Assembly (NCBI GenBank): GCA_943328975.2 | Contig: CALQCC020000043.1 | Span: forward strand, 1-32,560 | DNA: 32,560 nt | Source: Bordetella parapertussis | GTDB taxonomy: Bacteria > Acidobacteriota > Terriglobia > Bryobacterales > Bryobacteraceae | Direction: 5' to 3' | In this document: positions 24,983 through 32,560 of the stretch, one piece after another | How positions within the stretch are numbered: the first letter of the stretch is position 1 | Layout: each line of letters starts with the position of its first letter | Notes under the pieces: generated by a model | The model's database searches: none | Told to the model about the DNA's origin: nothing | What the model saw: the letters and a program-made list of their open reading frames with translations, nothing else | Position numbers and translations under genes: made by a program

Positions 24983-26497
24983 TTGCCGGTTTACGATCCC
25001 AGCCGCTTCAGCGAGGTTCCCGTCAGGGAATTACTCGATGCAGCGGCTTCCGGCTTTATTGGCGCTGATCGCCGTCTGGTGCAGTCTCTCCTCGACCGGG
25101 GAGAGGCCGCCTCGGCGGATGTGATCGCATTTGCAAAAGAAGAAAATCCCGCCCATCGTATCGACATCGACCAAGTAGTCGTCGACCTCTTGCGCCATTG
25201 GAATGTCCCCGGCGCGCTCGACGTTTACATCAATATCATCCGCCGCAATCCCGAAGACGTCGGCGACGAATTAATCCAAGCCCTGCTGCCTTTTAAAGAC
25301 AAGGCCGTTGAGCCGCTGCTGAAACTTTACGAAGAACTGGGCGAAGAAGCCGGTTCCGACATCGCATTCCTGCTCGCTGGTCTGCGCGTGCGTGACGAAC
25401 GCGTCCTCAAGCTATTGCTCGATCGCCTGGAATTCGATGCCGCCGACGGAGCCTTCTGCCTCGGCCTCTACGGAGACCCTTCCGCGAAGCCCGCGCTCGA
25501 AAAGATGCTCGCGGAAATTCCCGCCGATGAGACGGACCTGCGCCGCGAAGTTCATTTCGCCATCGAACAACTGGCCGCCCCGGAGCCTGAATATCAGCCG
25601 GAAGAGCGCGACATCCTCAAGGAATATCCCAAGACCGACATTCCCGCGTTGGACCTTCTGACCGAAGACGAACGCATCGAAATGCTCGCGTCCCCCGACG
25701 GCGATACCCGCGCCGCCGCAGCCAATACCTTCTTCAATAGCGAACTGAGTCCGGCGGCCAAAGCCGCGCTGGTCAAGATGGCGGAAGAAGATTCCGACCC
25801 CAAGGTTCGCGGCAAAGCCTGGGCTTCGCTGGCGGACATGACCGAAGACGACGCGGTCCGCGACAAGATGCTCGCCGTACTCAACGACACAACGCGTGAC
25901 GTGAATGAACGGGGCGGGGCAGCCATCGGACTCTACGGCGTTGCCGATCAAGAACCCGTTACCAAGGCCATCGAAGCGCTCTATCATGAGGGCGGCAAAG
26001 CCCGTGTCAAGGCTCTCGAAGCCATGTGGCGCTCGCTGTGGAAGCCGTTCTCGAAGTTCTTCGCCGAACATTTGGGCGATACCGACCCCGCGATTGTTCG
26101 CCAAGCTCTGCGCGGAGCCGGCTATTTCCAACTGACCCGCCAAGCCGAAAAGATCGCCAGCTACTTCGATCGCGACGAGCCGTTCGACGATCTCCGCGAA
26201 GACGCCTTGTTCGCCTATGCGCTCACCATGCCGGGTGACACCACCCGCGGTCGCGTTCGCGGCATGTTGCGCAAGATCGACGAGATCGCGCAGCTTGATT
26301 CCGAAGAAACCGAACTTGTGATGTTCGCCCTCGACGAACGTCTCCGCCTTTCTGGCCTCAAGCCGGTGTTTGAAAACGCCGACGACGAGGAAGAAGAAGT
26401 CGCACCCGCGCCGCCTCCGCCCGAAATGAAGGCTGGCCGCAATGATCCGTGCCCGTGTGGTAGTGGTAAGAAGTACAAGAAGTGCCACGGCGCTTAA
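24983..26497 (+). CDS. HEAT-repeat protein with C-terminal SEC-C zinc motif
   Basis: 504 residues from TTG 24983, the first plausible start after an upstream in-frame stop at 24962; the next Met is far inside. Residues about 10-440 form alpha-helical HEAT/PBS-lyase-like repeats (for example EEDSDPKVRGKAWASLADM, GDTDPAIVRQALRGAG). An acidic linker (ADDEEEEVAPAPPPPE) leads to a SEC-C motif, NDPCPCGSGKKYKKCHG, which binds zinc with C-x-C-x8-CH. SEC-C is best known at the tail of SecA but occurs on many other proteins; here no SecA domains are present. It starts 5 bp after rplI, so it is likely co-expressed with the ribosomal genes. Its function is unknown; a ribosome- or SecB-related adaptor role is only a guess. 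Confidence 0.88.
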   Translation: MPVYDPSRFSEVPVRELLDAAASGFIGADRRLVQSLLDRGEAASADVIAFAKEENPAHRIDIDQVVVDLLRHWNVPGALDVYINIIRRNPEDVGDELIQALLPFKDKAVEPLLKLYEELGEEAGSDIAFLLAGLRVRDERVLKLLLDRLEFDAADGAFCLGLYGDPSAKPALEKMLAEIPADETDLRREVHFAIEQLAAPEPEYQPEERDILKEYPKTDIPALDLLTEDERIEMLASPDGDTRAAAANTFFNSELSPAAKAALVKMAEEDSDPKVRGKAWASLADMTEDDAVRDKMLAVLNDTTRDVNERGGAAIGLYGVADQEPVTKAIEALYHEGGKARVKALEAMWRSLWKPFSKFFAEHLGDTDPAIVRQALRGAGYFQLTRQAEKIASYFDRDEPFDDLREDALFAYALTMPGDTTRGRVRGMLRKIDEIAQLDSEETELVMFALDERLRLSGLKPVFENADDEEEEVAPAPPPPEMKAGRNDPCPCGSGKKYKKCHGA

Positions 26498-26518
26498 CGC
26501 GCTCCTAAGAAGAGGCCC

Positions 26519-27925
26519 ATGCCCAGCACCCCGTCATCCCGGCCAGCTCTGTTGCGCCAACTGGGACTCGTCAGTGCTACCGCGCTAGTGGTCTCCAATA
26601 TGATCGGCACCGGTATTTTCACCGGGACCGGATTCCTCGCCGCGCAGCTAGGCTCCACCGAACTCATCCTGTGGATCTACGGTCTCGGCGGCATCTGCGC
26701 CTTCATCGGAGCCATGTGTTACGCCGAGCTTGGCATCAACTTCCCCAGCTCCGGCGGCGAATACGTCTACTTGACCAAGGCCTTCGGACCCACCTGGGGT
26801 TTCATGACCGGATGGGCCTCCTTCTTCGCCGGCTTCTCCGCGCCCATCGCCGCCGCCGCACTCGCCTTCTCCGCCTATTTAGGACACTTCTATCCCTCTT
26901 TGCAGGAATCCAGCGGACAAGTGATTCTCGGCTCGGGCGATTACGCGTTGCGGTTCGGAGGCGCGCAGATCGTCGCCTGCATCCTCGTCGGTCTCTTCAC
27001 GGCGCTCAACATCTTCGGCGTGCAACGAACCGCCAAAGTACAGAACTTTCTCACCGGACTAAAGGTCATCGTCCTGCTGGCGTTCATCGTCCTCGGTTTC
27101 ACCATCGGCAACGGCAACACCGCCAACTATTCCCTGACCGCCACCCGCGACGTTTCCACTCCGCTGGTCGAACAATTCGCGATCAGTCTCGTCTGGGTCT
27201 ACGTCGCCTATAGCGGCTGGAACGCGGCCACCTATGTAGCCGAGGAACTCCATCGTCCTTCGCAAACGCTGCCCTGGGCGCTCGGCATCGGGACCGTTCT
27301 AGTCACCGCCCTCTATCTCGTCCTGAACACCGTCTTCATCTACGCCGCGCCGCTTGAGGAGATGAAGAACGTGGAGGCCGTCGGCTCCTTCGCCGCATCT
27401 CATCTCTTCGGACCCGTAGGCTCCGGCATCTTCGCTGGACTCATGGCCCTCTCGCTCATGTCGACGGTCAACGCCATGGTCACTATCGGACCGCGCGTCT
27501 ACTTCGCAATGGCGCGCAACGGAGCTTTCCCCGCCATCGCAGCGAAAGTCCACCCCAAGTTCCACACGCCCGTCGCCGCCATCGTCGCGCAAGTGGTCTG
27601 CACCATGGTGATGACGCTCACGCCGTTCCCGCAACTGGTGCTCTACATCGGCATGACGCTCAACATCTTCACCGTCATGAGCGTGCTCTCCATCTTCTTC
27701 TTCCGCAAACGCGAAGGCTGGCAGAAGTTGCCCGCTGTAAGCTTTGCCTATCCCGCATTTCCGGTGTTGTTCTCGCTGGTCGGCATTTGGCTGACCTACC
27801 AAGGCATCGTGTTAAAGCCTTGGATCGCGTTGGCTACGTTCCTCACGTTGCTTACCGGAGCCGCCGTCTATCACTTCAAGCTCCGTAAGCCTGCGCCGGA
27901 AGGTCCCGGCATCGAAACGTATTAA
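26519..27925 (+). CDS. APC-family amino acid permease
   Basis: 468 residues, about 12 membrane helices. Helix 1 carries VSNMIGTGIFTGTGF, the unwound substrate-binding segment of APC transporters, followed by CYAELGINFPSSGGEYVYL in the helix 2-3 region. SLVWVYVAYSGWNAATYVAEEL matches helix 6. No fused domains. It probably imports or exchanges amino acids through the inner membrane; the specific substrate is not deducible. AAGAGG lies 3 nt before ATG 26519. It is 21 bp after the HEAT/SEC-C gene and could continue the same transcript. Confidence 0.94.
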   Translation: MPSTPSSRPALLRQLGLVSATALVVSNMIGTGIFTGTGFLAAQLGSTELILWIYGLGGICAFIGAMCYAELGINFPSSGGEYVYLTKAFGPTWGFMTGWASFFAGFSAPIAAAALAFSAYLGHFYPSLQESSGQVILGSGDYALRFGGAQIVACILVGLFTALNIFGVQRTAKVQNFLTGLKVIVLLAFIVLGFTIGNGNTANYSLTATRDVSTPLVEQFAISLVWVYVAYSGWNAATYVAEELHRPSQTLPWALGIGTVLVTALYLVLNTVFIYAAPLEEMKNVEAVGSFAASHLFGPVGSGIFAGLMALSLMSTVNAMVTIGPRVYFAMARNGAFPAIAAKVHPKFHTPVAAIVAQVVCTMVMTLTPFPQLVLYIGMTLNIFTVMSVLSIFFFRKREGWQKLPAVSFAYPAFPVLFSLVGIWLTYQGIVLKPWIALATFLTLLTGAAVYHFKLRKPAPEGPGIETY

Positions 27926-27928
27926 TAG

Positions 27929-27946
27929 CCCCGCCCAACATCGGGG
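27929..27946 (+). promoter_or_regulatory. Hairpin sequestering the Shine-Dalgarno of the FG-GAP gene
   Basis: CCCCG (27929-27933) can pair with CGGGG (27942-27946) around an 8-nt loop, followed by TTT. The GGGGG at 27943-27947 is also the only Shine-Dalgarno for TTG 27953, so folding would block initiation. It could also act as a weak terminator after the permease gene. Confidence 0.35.
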
Positions 27947-27952
27947 GTTTCA

Positions 27953-30736
27953 TTGCGCCCACTCTTCGCCGCGCTGCTCACGCTCGTGTTTGCCCTGCCA
28001 TCCGCAGGCAACGTCGATCAACCACCCAAGGGACTGAACCTCGTCGATTGGAGCCAGATCCGAGCCGAGTATAACCGCCATCGCCACACCGCCTTCCCCG
28101 ACCGTGACGGCTTCCAGGCCCGCAATCGCGAGCAGCAGTGGAACACCCGCTTCGACGGTCGTGGCTTTGAGATCCTACCCGACCAAGGAACCTGGCGCTT
28201 CGGCCTGGAGCTAATCGGTCAATCCCGCGCGCGCGTAACAGTGAAGCAGAACCGCGTGACCTACCAGTGGAGCCCCACTCTTGAAGAGTGGTTCGTGAAC
28301 GAAGCTCGAGGCCTAGAGCACGGCTTCACGGTCCGTCAGAAATCCGGCCCGCTCGATCTGCGCTTGGCCGTGCGCGGCGGGCTGCATGCTGAAGGAAAAG
28401 GCAGCGCGGTGCGTTTCGTCGACGCCTCAGGCGCAGCGGTCCTAACTTACTCCGAACTAAAAGCATGGGACGCGAACGGACGGGATCTACCCTCTCACAT
28501 GGAGCCAGCCGGTAACGAACTGCGTCTCTCCGTGGACGATCGCGGCGCTCTCTATCCCATCACTATCGATCCGATAGTTCAACAAGCGTACCTGAAACCC
28601 ACCGGCGTCGGCCTCACCGATTTGGATGACGGCTTCGGTAGCTCTGTGGACGTATCCGGTGATACCGTGGTGGTCGGGGTCTATCAAGAAGCCAGCTCCA
28701 GTCTGGGCGTCAACAGCATCCCCAACGAAAGCGCTTCCGGTGCAGGGGCGGCCTTCGTGTTCGTGCGGACAGCAGGTGTGTGGAAACAACAGGCCTATCT
28801 GAAACCGGCCGCCGCCGGTACCACGCAGGCTGGTGACAGTTTTGGCAGTTCGGTGGCCGTATCGGGCGACACCATAGTTGTCGGAGCCCGCGGTGAAGAC
28901 AGCGCCAGCCTAGGGATCAACAGCACCCCGAACGAGGGCGCTTCCGCCGCAGGCGCTGCCTTCGTGTTTGAGCGGATTGGAGAAGTGTGGAGCCAGCAAG
29001 CGTACCTCAAGCCAGCTAGCATTGGGACCTCCGCGGTGACGGACCGTTTCGGTTGGTCAGTCGCAGTGTCCGGTGACACGGTGGTTGTGGGGGCACCCTT
29101 TGAAGATGGCGACGGCCTAGTGATCAATAGCACCCCGAACGAGAGCGCCGCCGATGCCGGAGCTGCCTACGTGTTTGTACGGACCCTGGGTGCGTGGACT
29201 CAACAATCCTACCTGAAGCCGGCAAGCGTTGGAACCACGCAAGCCGGTGATCGCTTCGGCAGCGCAGTAGCGGTGTCGGGTGACACCGTAGTGGTCGGAG
29301 CCTTCCTCGAAGACAGCGCCAGTCTGGGGATCAACAGCACTCCCGGAGAGGGCTCCGCGAACGCCGGTGCGGTCTACGTGTTTGCACGCAGGGCAGGGGA
29401 CTGGAGTCAGCAAGCCTATCTGAAGCCGGCGAACGTCGGGAACACTCAGTCGGGTGATCACTTCGGCGCGGCCGTGGCCGTGTCAGGCGATACACTCGTG
29501 GTCGGTGCGAACGCGGAAAGAAGTTCCAGCCTGGGAGTGAACAGCACCCCGGACGAAAACGCCTTCAGCGCGGGCGCGGCGTACGTGTTTGTGCAGACCT
29601 CGGGAGTGTGGAAGCAAGAAGCGTATCTGAAACCGGCCAGTGTAGGGGCCACTCAGAGCGCTGACGCTTTCGGCACTTCCGTCGCGATATCGGGTGACAC
29701 GGTGGTGGTCGGCGCTCCGTTTGAAGATAGCGCCAGCCTGGGACTCAAGAGCGCCCCCGACGAGGAGGCTGCGGATTCCGGCGCAGCCTACGTGTTCGTG
29801 CGGACAGAGGGTGCTTGGCGTCAGCAGGCCTACCTGAAGCCGGCAGCCGTTGGATTCCGTCAGGCGGGTGATACTTTCGGTACCTGGGTGGCCGTCTCCG
29901 GCGATACGTTGGTGGTGGCGGCACCCAACGAAGATAGCGACAGTGACGGGATCAATAGCGAGCCGAATGAAAACGTTCGTGACTCCGGCGCGGTCTATAC
30001 CTGGCTCCGCACCGACCCAATCGTCACCGAAGTGATCGACGCGGGATCCCTGCGCCCCGAAATCGCGGCGTCCGCGTGGGTCACCATCAAAGGAACAGGA
30101 TTAGCCTCCACCACTCGCATCTGGGTCGGCGCGGATTTCGTGGAGAACCGCTTACCCACAACGCTCGATGGAGTCAGCGTCACGATTGATGGCCGGCCCG
30201 CATTCGTCTACTACGTCTCACCCACGCAGCTCAACGTGTTGTCGAGTGGGCTGATCGCCACCGGCCCTGTCGAGGTCGTCGTGAAGACTCCGCAAGGGAT
30301 TGATACCTTCACCACCACGGTGAAGCCCCAAGTCCCCGCATGGTTCATGCTCGACCCTGAGAATCGAAAGTACGTGGCGGCGGTGAACTCGGACAGGAGC
30401 ATCGTCGGCAAGACAGGCCTCTATCCCTCGGTTCCCAACTTCACCAAACCCCTTCCCGCGAAAACCGGCCGAGCTCTCCTCTACGGCACCGGCTTCGGTA
30501 TCACGAATCCCCCGGTCCCCGAAGGCACCGTCTTCAGTGGAGCCTTCAACATCTCCGGAGTCTCCATCAAAATCGGCGGAGTCCCAGTCACCGTGGAATT
30601 CGCCGGCGTAGTCACGCCCGGTCTGTTCCAGTTCAACATCGTCGCCCCCGATCTCCGGCCCGGCGACTATTTGATCGAAGCCACCATCAACGGCGTCACC
30701 ACTCAACCGGGCGCCTACATCACGCTGGGCCCATAG
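27953..30736 (+). CDS. Secreted seven-repeat FG-GAP propeller with Soli_cterm-like domain
   Basis: 927 residues from TTG 27953, with GGGGG 5 nt upstream. Signal peptide (MRPLFAALLTLVFALPSAG), then an N-terminal beta region (about 20-209). Residues about 210-692 are seven units of 69 residues, each with AYLKP, FGSSVAVSGDTVVVGA and GAAYVFVRT: FG-GAP repeats, which in integrin alpha chains form a seven-bladed beta-propeller. Unit 7 has DSDSDGINS, a DxDxDG-like calcium loop; most other units have ASLGINS-type versions. The last 230 residues (TIKGTGLASTTRIWVG, PTQLNVL, LYGTGFG, VVTPGLFQFNIVAP, GDYLIEATINGV) look like the Solibacter C-terminal domain TIGR03437, remembered as largely confined to that lineage. 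Probably an exported adhesion or surface protein; function unproven. Confidence 0.9.
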   Translation: MRPLFAALLTLVFALPSAGNVDQPPKGLNLVDWSQIRAEYNRHRHTAFPDRDGFQARNREQQWNTRFDGRGFEILPDQGTWRFGLELIGQSRARVTVKQNRVTYQWSPTLEEWFVNEARGLEHGFTVRQKSGPLDLRLAVRGGLHAEGKGSAVRFVDASGAAVLTYSELKAWDANGRDLPSHMEPAGNELRLSVDDRGALYPITIDPIVQQAYLKPTGVGLTDLDDGFGSSVDVSGDTVVVGVYQEASSSLGVNSIPNESASGAGAAFVFVRTAGVWKQQAYLKPAAAGTTQAGDSFGSSVAVSGDTIVVGARGEDSASLGINSTPNEGASAAGAAFVFERIGEVWSQQAYLKPASIGTSAVTDRFGWSVAVSGDTVVVGAPFEDGDGLVINSTPNESAADAGAAYVFVRTLGAWTQQSYLKPASVGTTQAGDRFGSAVAVSGDTVVVGAFLEDSASLGINSTPGEGSANAGAVYVFARRAGDWSQQAYLKPANVGNTQSGDHFGAAVAVSGDTLVVGANAERSSSLGVNSTPDENAFSAGAAYVFVQTSGVWKQEAYLKPASVGATQSADAFGTSVAISGDTVVVGAPFEDSASLGLKSAPDEEAADSGAAYVFVRTEGAWRQQAYLKPAAVGFRQAGDTFGTWVAVSGDTLVVAAPNEDSDSDGINSEPNENVRDSGAVYTWLRTDPIVTEVIDAGSLRPEIAASAWVTIKGTGLASTTRIWVGADFVENRLPTTLDGVSVTIDGRPAFVYYVSPTQLNVLSSGLIATGPVEVVVKTPQGIDTFTTTVKPQVPAWFMLDPENRKYVAAVNSDRSIVGKTGLYPSVPNFTKPLPAKTGRALLYGTGFGITNPPVPEGTVFSGAFNISGVSIKIGGVPVTVEFAGVVTPGLFQFNIVAPDLRPGDYLIEATINGVTTQPGAYITLGP
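28580..30028 (+). repeat. Seven tandem 207-bp coding repeats
   Basis: Units start at 28580, 28787, 28994, 29201, 29408, 29615 and 29822, each exactly 207 bp with no insertion or deletion. Each begins with the codons for Q-Q/E-A/S-Y-L-K-P. Units differ at many third positions and in the variable loop, so they are not freshly copied, yet register is perfect. They encode the FG-GAP blades. Confidence 0.92.
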
Positions 30737-30739
30737 CAG

Positions 30740-30745
30740 TAGAAT
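30740..30745 (+). promoter_or_regulatory. -10-like box before carboxypeptidase-regulatory gene
   Basis: TAGAAT lies 12 nt before ATG 30758 and 39 nt before ATG 30785. No Shine-Dalgarno precedes either ATG. If transcription starts here, the 30758 start would be nearly leaderless. No -35 was recognised. Confidence 0.3.
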
Positions 30746-30784
30746 TAAGTCCACGGCATGCAGTTGGCCGGCGTCATTACTCGC

Positions 30785-32464
30785 ATGAGGTTCTTCCTCA
30801 TCTTCGTCGCATCGGTCTGCGCCCTCGCGCAAGCCCCGTCCGTGTCCCCGCTCAGCGGACCCGCCGGCCGCGCCGCTCGCATGGAAGGCCAAGTCGTCGC
30901 CGACGCCAACGGTCTCCCGCTGCGCCGCGTGCAGGTGATCCTGTCGCCCCTTGAACCCGGACGCCCCGCCATCGGCACCCAAACCGACGACCGCGGCAAC
31001 TTCACCCTCCGTGACATCGAACCCGGCGCCTACCAACTCTCCGCCCAGCGCGACGGCTATCTTACAACCACTACCTTCCGCCGCGGGACCACTCGCATGC
31101 CTCCGCGCTTCGCCCTCTCGCGCGGCGAAACCATCACCGACCTCTCCTTCCGCCTGCGACCCTGGTCCGTCATCTCCGGCAGAATTCGCTTTGAAGACGG
31201 CGACCCAGCCGTCGGCGTCCCCGTCGAACTGTATCGTCAGTATCATCTCAGAGGCCGCCGCGGCTTCACCCGCGTTGCCGCCACCGCCACCAACGATCGT
31301 GGCGAATATCGCGTGCACGGCCTCTTCCCGGGAGCCTACTACGTCGCCGTGAATTACGAAGGCGATCAAACCGGCCCCGGCGTCGAAGACCAACCGCGCA
31401 TCGACCTAAACGGTCGCGAAGTTCCCGTACCCTCCTACACCACGACCTTCTTCCCCAACACCTTCAAGCTCAGCGAAGCCAGCCCGATTCGACTGCGCGA
31501 AGGCGACGACCTTACCGGTATCGACATCTACATGCGCCCCGTCGAACGATTGAAACTTGCGGGGCGCATCACCGATGGCATCGCCGGGGGAATCATCACC
31601 GCCGCCACCGTCACGATGGAGCGCCTCGATTCCGGCAACACCGGCACGCTGCCCGTCCCCATCAAGCTCACCTTCGATCGTCAGAACCGCTTCCACATCC
31701 CCAACGTCGCGCCCGGAATGTATCAACTCTGGGTCGATGCTAGCGTCGAGAACCAACGTTTGCTGGGCCGCTCCACTTTGTTGGTCACCAACTCTGACAT
31801 CGAAGACCTGGAATTGCTCGCGCTCCCCGCGCGCCCCTGGCAAGGCGAAGTCGTCGCCACCAACGGGGCCGAGCCATTGCCCCGCGACTTCGTCCCCCGC
31901 GTTGTCCTCGAGCCTCGCAGCGAACGCGGAGCCCTGGTTGTGCCATCGTTGTCGAAAACTGGTCCCTTCGATGTCTCGCTCGCTCCCAACGAAACCTACG
32001 ACGCCTTCGTTGACAACCTTCCAGCGAATTTCTACATCTCCGAAGTCCGGGCAGGCGGTGTCGACGTGCGAGCAGCCGGCCTCAGCACCACCATGGCTTC
32101 GAACATACCGTTCCAGATCGTGCTGGAATCCCGCGGCGGAAGTATAGTCGGAGCCGTGACAGGCAACAGCAACGATTTCAACCAACAAGCCTGGTCCGGA
32201 GCCACGGTCGCCCTCATCCCCGATCCCCCGCGCCTCCGACTGCAGCACTACCGCGAAACCTACGCCGACCAATTCGGCGAGTTCCGCATCGACGGCATCG
32301 CCCCCGGCCGCTACACCCTAACGGCCTGGTTCGACGAGCCCACCTGCGACGTCTACGACGAAGACGCCCTCGAGCCCTGCCGCGCCACCGGCATGACGGT
32401 GAATATCACAGGACAAACCCAGCACGAAATCGTGCTGCGAGTAAAATCGCTCCCAGCGCGCTAA
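30785..32464 (+). CDS. Secreted carboxypeptidase-regulatory-like (Cna-B-type) multi-domain protein
   Basis: 559 residues from ATG 30785, where a clean signal peptide begins (MRFFLIFVASVCALAQ); ATG 30758 would add nine residues (MQLAGVITR) and is possible. The mature protein is a chain of beta-sandwich CarboxypepD_reg-like modules, recognised by DDRGNFTLRDIEPGAYQLSA (about 75-95), NDRGEYRVHGLFPGAYYVAV (about 165-185), RQNRFHIPNVAPGMYQLWVD (about 300-320) and DQFGEFRIDGIAPGRYTLTA (about 500-520). No peptidase catalytic domain is present and no TonB-dependent barrel follows. Such proteins are abundant in Acidobacteriota; they are probably periplasmic or surface binding proteins. The C-terminal module has two cysteines (PTCDVYDEDALEPCR) that could pair. 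Codons are strongly C-ending. Confidence 0.85.
   Translation: MRFFLIFVASVCALAQAPSVSPLSGPAGRAARMEGQVVADANGLPLRRVQVILSPLEPGRPAIGTQTDDRGNFTLRDIEPGAYQLSAQRDGYLTTTTFRRGTTRMPPRFALSRGETITDLSFRLRPWSVISGRIRFEDGDPAVGVPVELYRQYHLRGRRGFTRVAATATNDRGEYRVHGLFPGAYYVAVNYEGDQTGPGVEDQPRIDLNGREVPVPSYTTTFFPNTFKLSEASPIRLREGDDLTGIDIYMRPVERLKLAGRITDGIAGGIITAATVTMERLDSGNTGTLPVPIKLTFDRQNRFHIPNVAPGMYQLWVDASVENQRLLGRSTLLVTNSDIEDLELLALPARPWQGEVVATNGAEPLPRDFVPRVVLEPRSERGALVVPSLSKTGPFDVSLAPNETYDAFVDNLPANFYISEVRAGGVDVRAAGLSTTMASNIPFQIVLESRGGSIVGAVTGNSNDFNQQAWSGATVALIPDPPRLRLQHYRETYADQFGEFRIDGIAPGRYTLTAWFDEPTCDVYDEDALEPCRATGMTVNITGQTQHEIVLRVKSLPAR
32420..32437. repeat. Perfect 8-bp palindrome near the gene end
   Basis: CAGCACGA and TCGTGCTG are exact inverse complements separated by AA, 27 bp before the stop of the carboxypeptidase-regulatory-like gene. 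It could be a weak hairpin for the mRNA end, or just coding sequence for QHEIVL. Confidence 0.3.
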
Positions 32465-32470
32465 ACGTCG

Positions 32471-32476
32471 TATAAT
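32471..32476 (+). promoter_or_regulatory. -10 box of tRNA-Glu
   Basis: A perfect TATAAT ends 10 nt before the first base of the tRNA. The position 17 nt upstream does not resemble TTGACA. It is the best -10 in the window and shows the spacing used in this genome for a stable RNA. Confidence 0.6.
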
Positions 32477-32486
32477 GGTCCACAGC

Positions 32487-32560
32487 GGCGCTATCGTCTA
32501 ACGGTTAGGACAGAGCCCTCTCAAGGCTTAAATACGAGTTCGATTCTCGTTAGCGCTACC
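32487..32560 (+). tRNA. tRNA-Glu (anticodon CTC), ends at window edge
   Basis: The cloverleaf folds by hand. Acceptor GGCGCTA pairs with TAGCGCT, with a G-U first pair; D-stem GTCT/GGAC; anticodon stem GAGCC/GGCTT around loop CTCTCAA, which gives anticodon CTC; variable loop AAAT; T-stem ACGAG/CTCGT around TTCGATT. The discriminator is A at 32558, and CC follows at 32559-32560, so the terminal A of CCA, if encoded, falls just outside. The segment TCGTCTA after the acceptor stem is typical of tRNA-Glu. It reads GAG codons. Confidence 0.93.

Noticed and set aside
25412-26488. 358-codon minus-strand frame inside the HEAT/SEC-C gene
   Set aside because: Phenylalanine- and glycine-rich translation typical of the reverse of Glu/Ala/Lys helices; no domain.
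28580-30028. Possible CRISPR or satellite array because of regular spacing
   Set aside because: The 207-bp units are coding, in frame and with diverged codons; the length is a multiple of three and matches FG-GAP blades.
30218-31393. 391-codon minus-strand frame across the end of the FG-GAP gene and the next gene
   Set aside because: Antisense to two exported proteins; composition (Gly, Asp, Glu, Ala) reflects C-ending codons on the other strand.

Overview
The window reads as a chromosomal segment from an Acidobacteriota member, most likely the Bryobacterales/Solibacter group. This is inferred from gene content, not from a search. The main clues are a large secreted FG-GAP protein ending in what looks like the Solibacter C-terminal domain (TIGR03437), a carboxypeptidase-regulatory-like secreted protein, a DUF5117/DUF4953-type Met-zincin, a DPP IV-type peptidase, and GC-rich compact coding on both strands. 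No phage, plasmid, insertion sequence, CRISPR or integrase signal was seen.

Layout. 1-3195 (minus): a three-gene unit of beta-CASP metallo-beta-lactamase nuclease, zinc-ribbon AIM24/TIGR00266 protein, and a truncated MFSD1-like MFS transporter. 3216-10204: exported peptide-degrading enzymes (DPP IV-like S9 peptidase, Met-zincin, M19 dipeptidase) and an unrecognised lipoprotein. 10209-11973 (minus): two tandem secreted GlcG/HbpS-like paralogues. 12028-12618: a small matrixin-like exported protease. 12688-13089 (minus): an ISC-type ferredoxin. 13123-17716: argS and acnA. 17751-19412 (minus): a membrane-anchored histidine-kinase-like protein that has lost the key residues for phosphotransfer. 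19522-26497: a housekeeping run of acyP, apt, ispE, prs, rplY/ctc, pth, rpsF, rpsR, rplI, ending in a HEAT-repeat/SEC-C protein. 26519-32464: an APC permease, the FG-GAP protein and the carboxypeptidase-regulatory-like protein. 32487-32560: tRNA-Glu(CTC) at the right edge.

How the genes work together. Three exported peptidases, a dipeptidase and two transporters of plausible peptide or amino-acid specificity suggest a heterotroph that harvests external peptides. The central block supplies PRPP (prs), its use in adenine salvage (apt), isoprenoid precursors (ispE) and translation (argS, rplY, pth, rpsF, rpsR, rplI, tRNA-Glu).

The most unusual non-coding features are three. (1) Many starts lack a Shine-Dalgarno and carry a TAnnnT-like -10 box 6-13 nt upstream, which suggests leaderless or near-leaderless mRNAs; in three divergent pairs the opposing -10 boxes interlock or overlap. 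(2) Two copies of an imperfect-palindrome intergenic repeat lie at 12623-12672 and 20345-20411. (3) Perfect GC-rich hairpins sit at gene ends. The most unusual proteins are the degenerate hybrid kinase and the FG-GAP protein with seven 207-bp units in perfect register. I found no complete undescribed system; the findings below are leads. There is no gene-free stretch longer than 300 bases.
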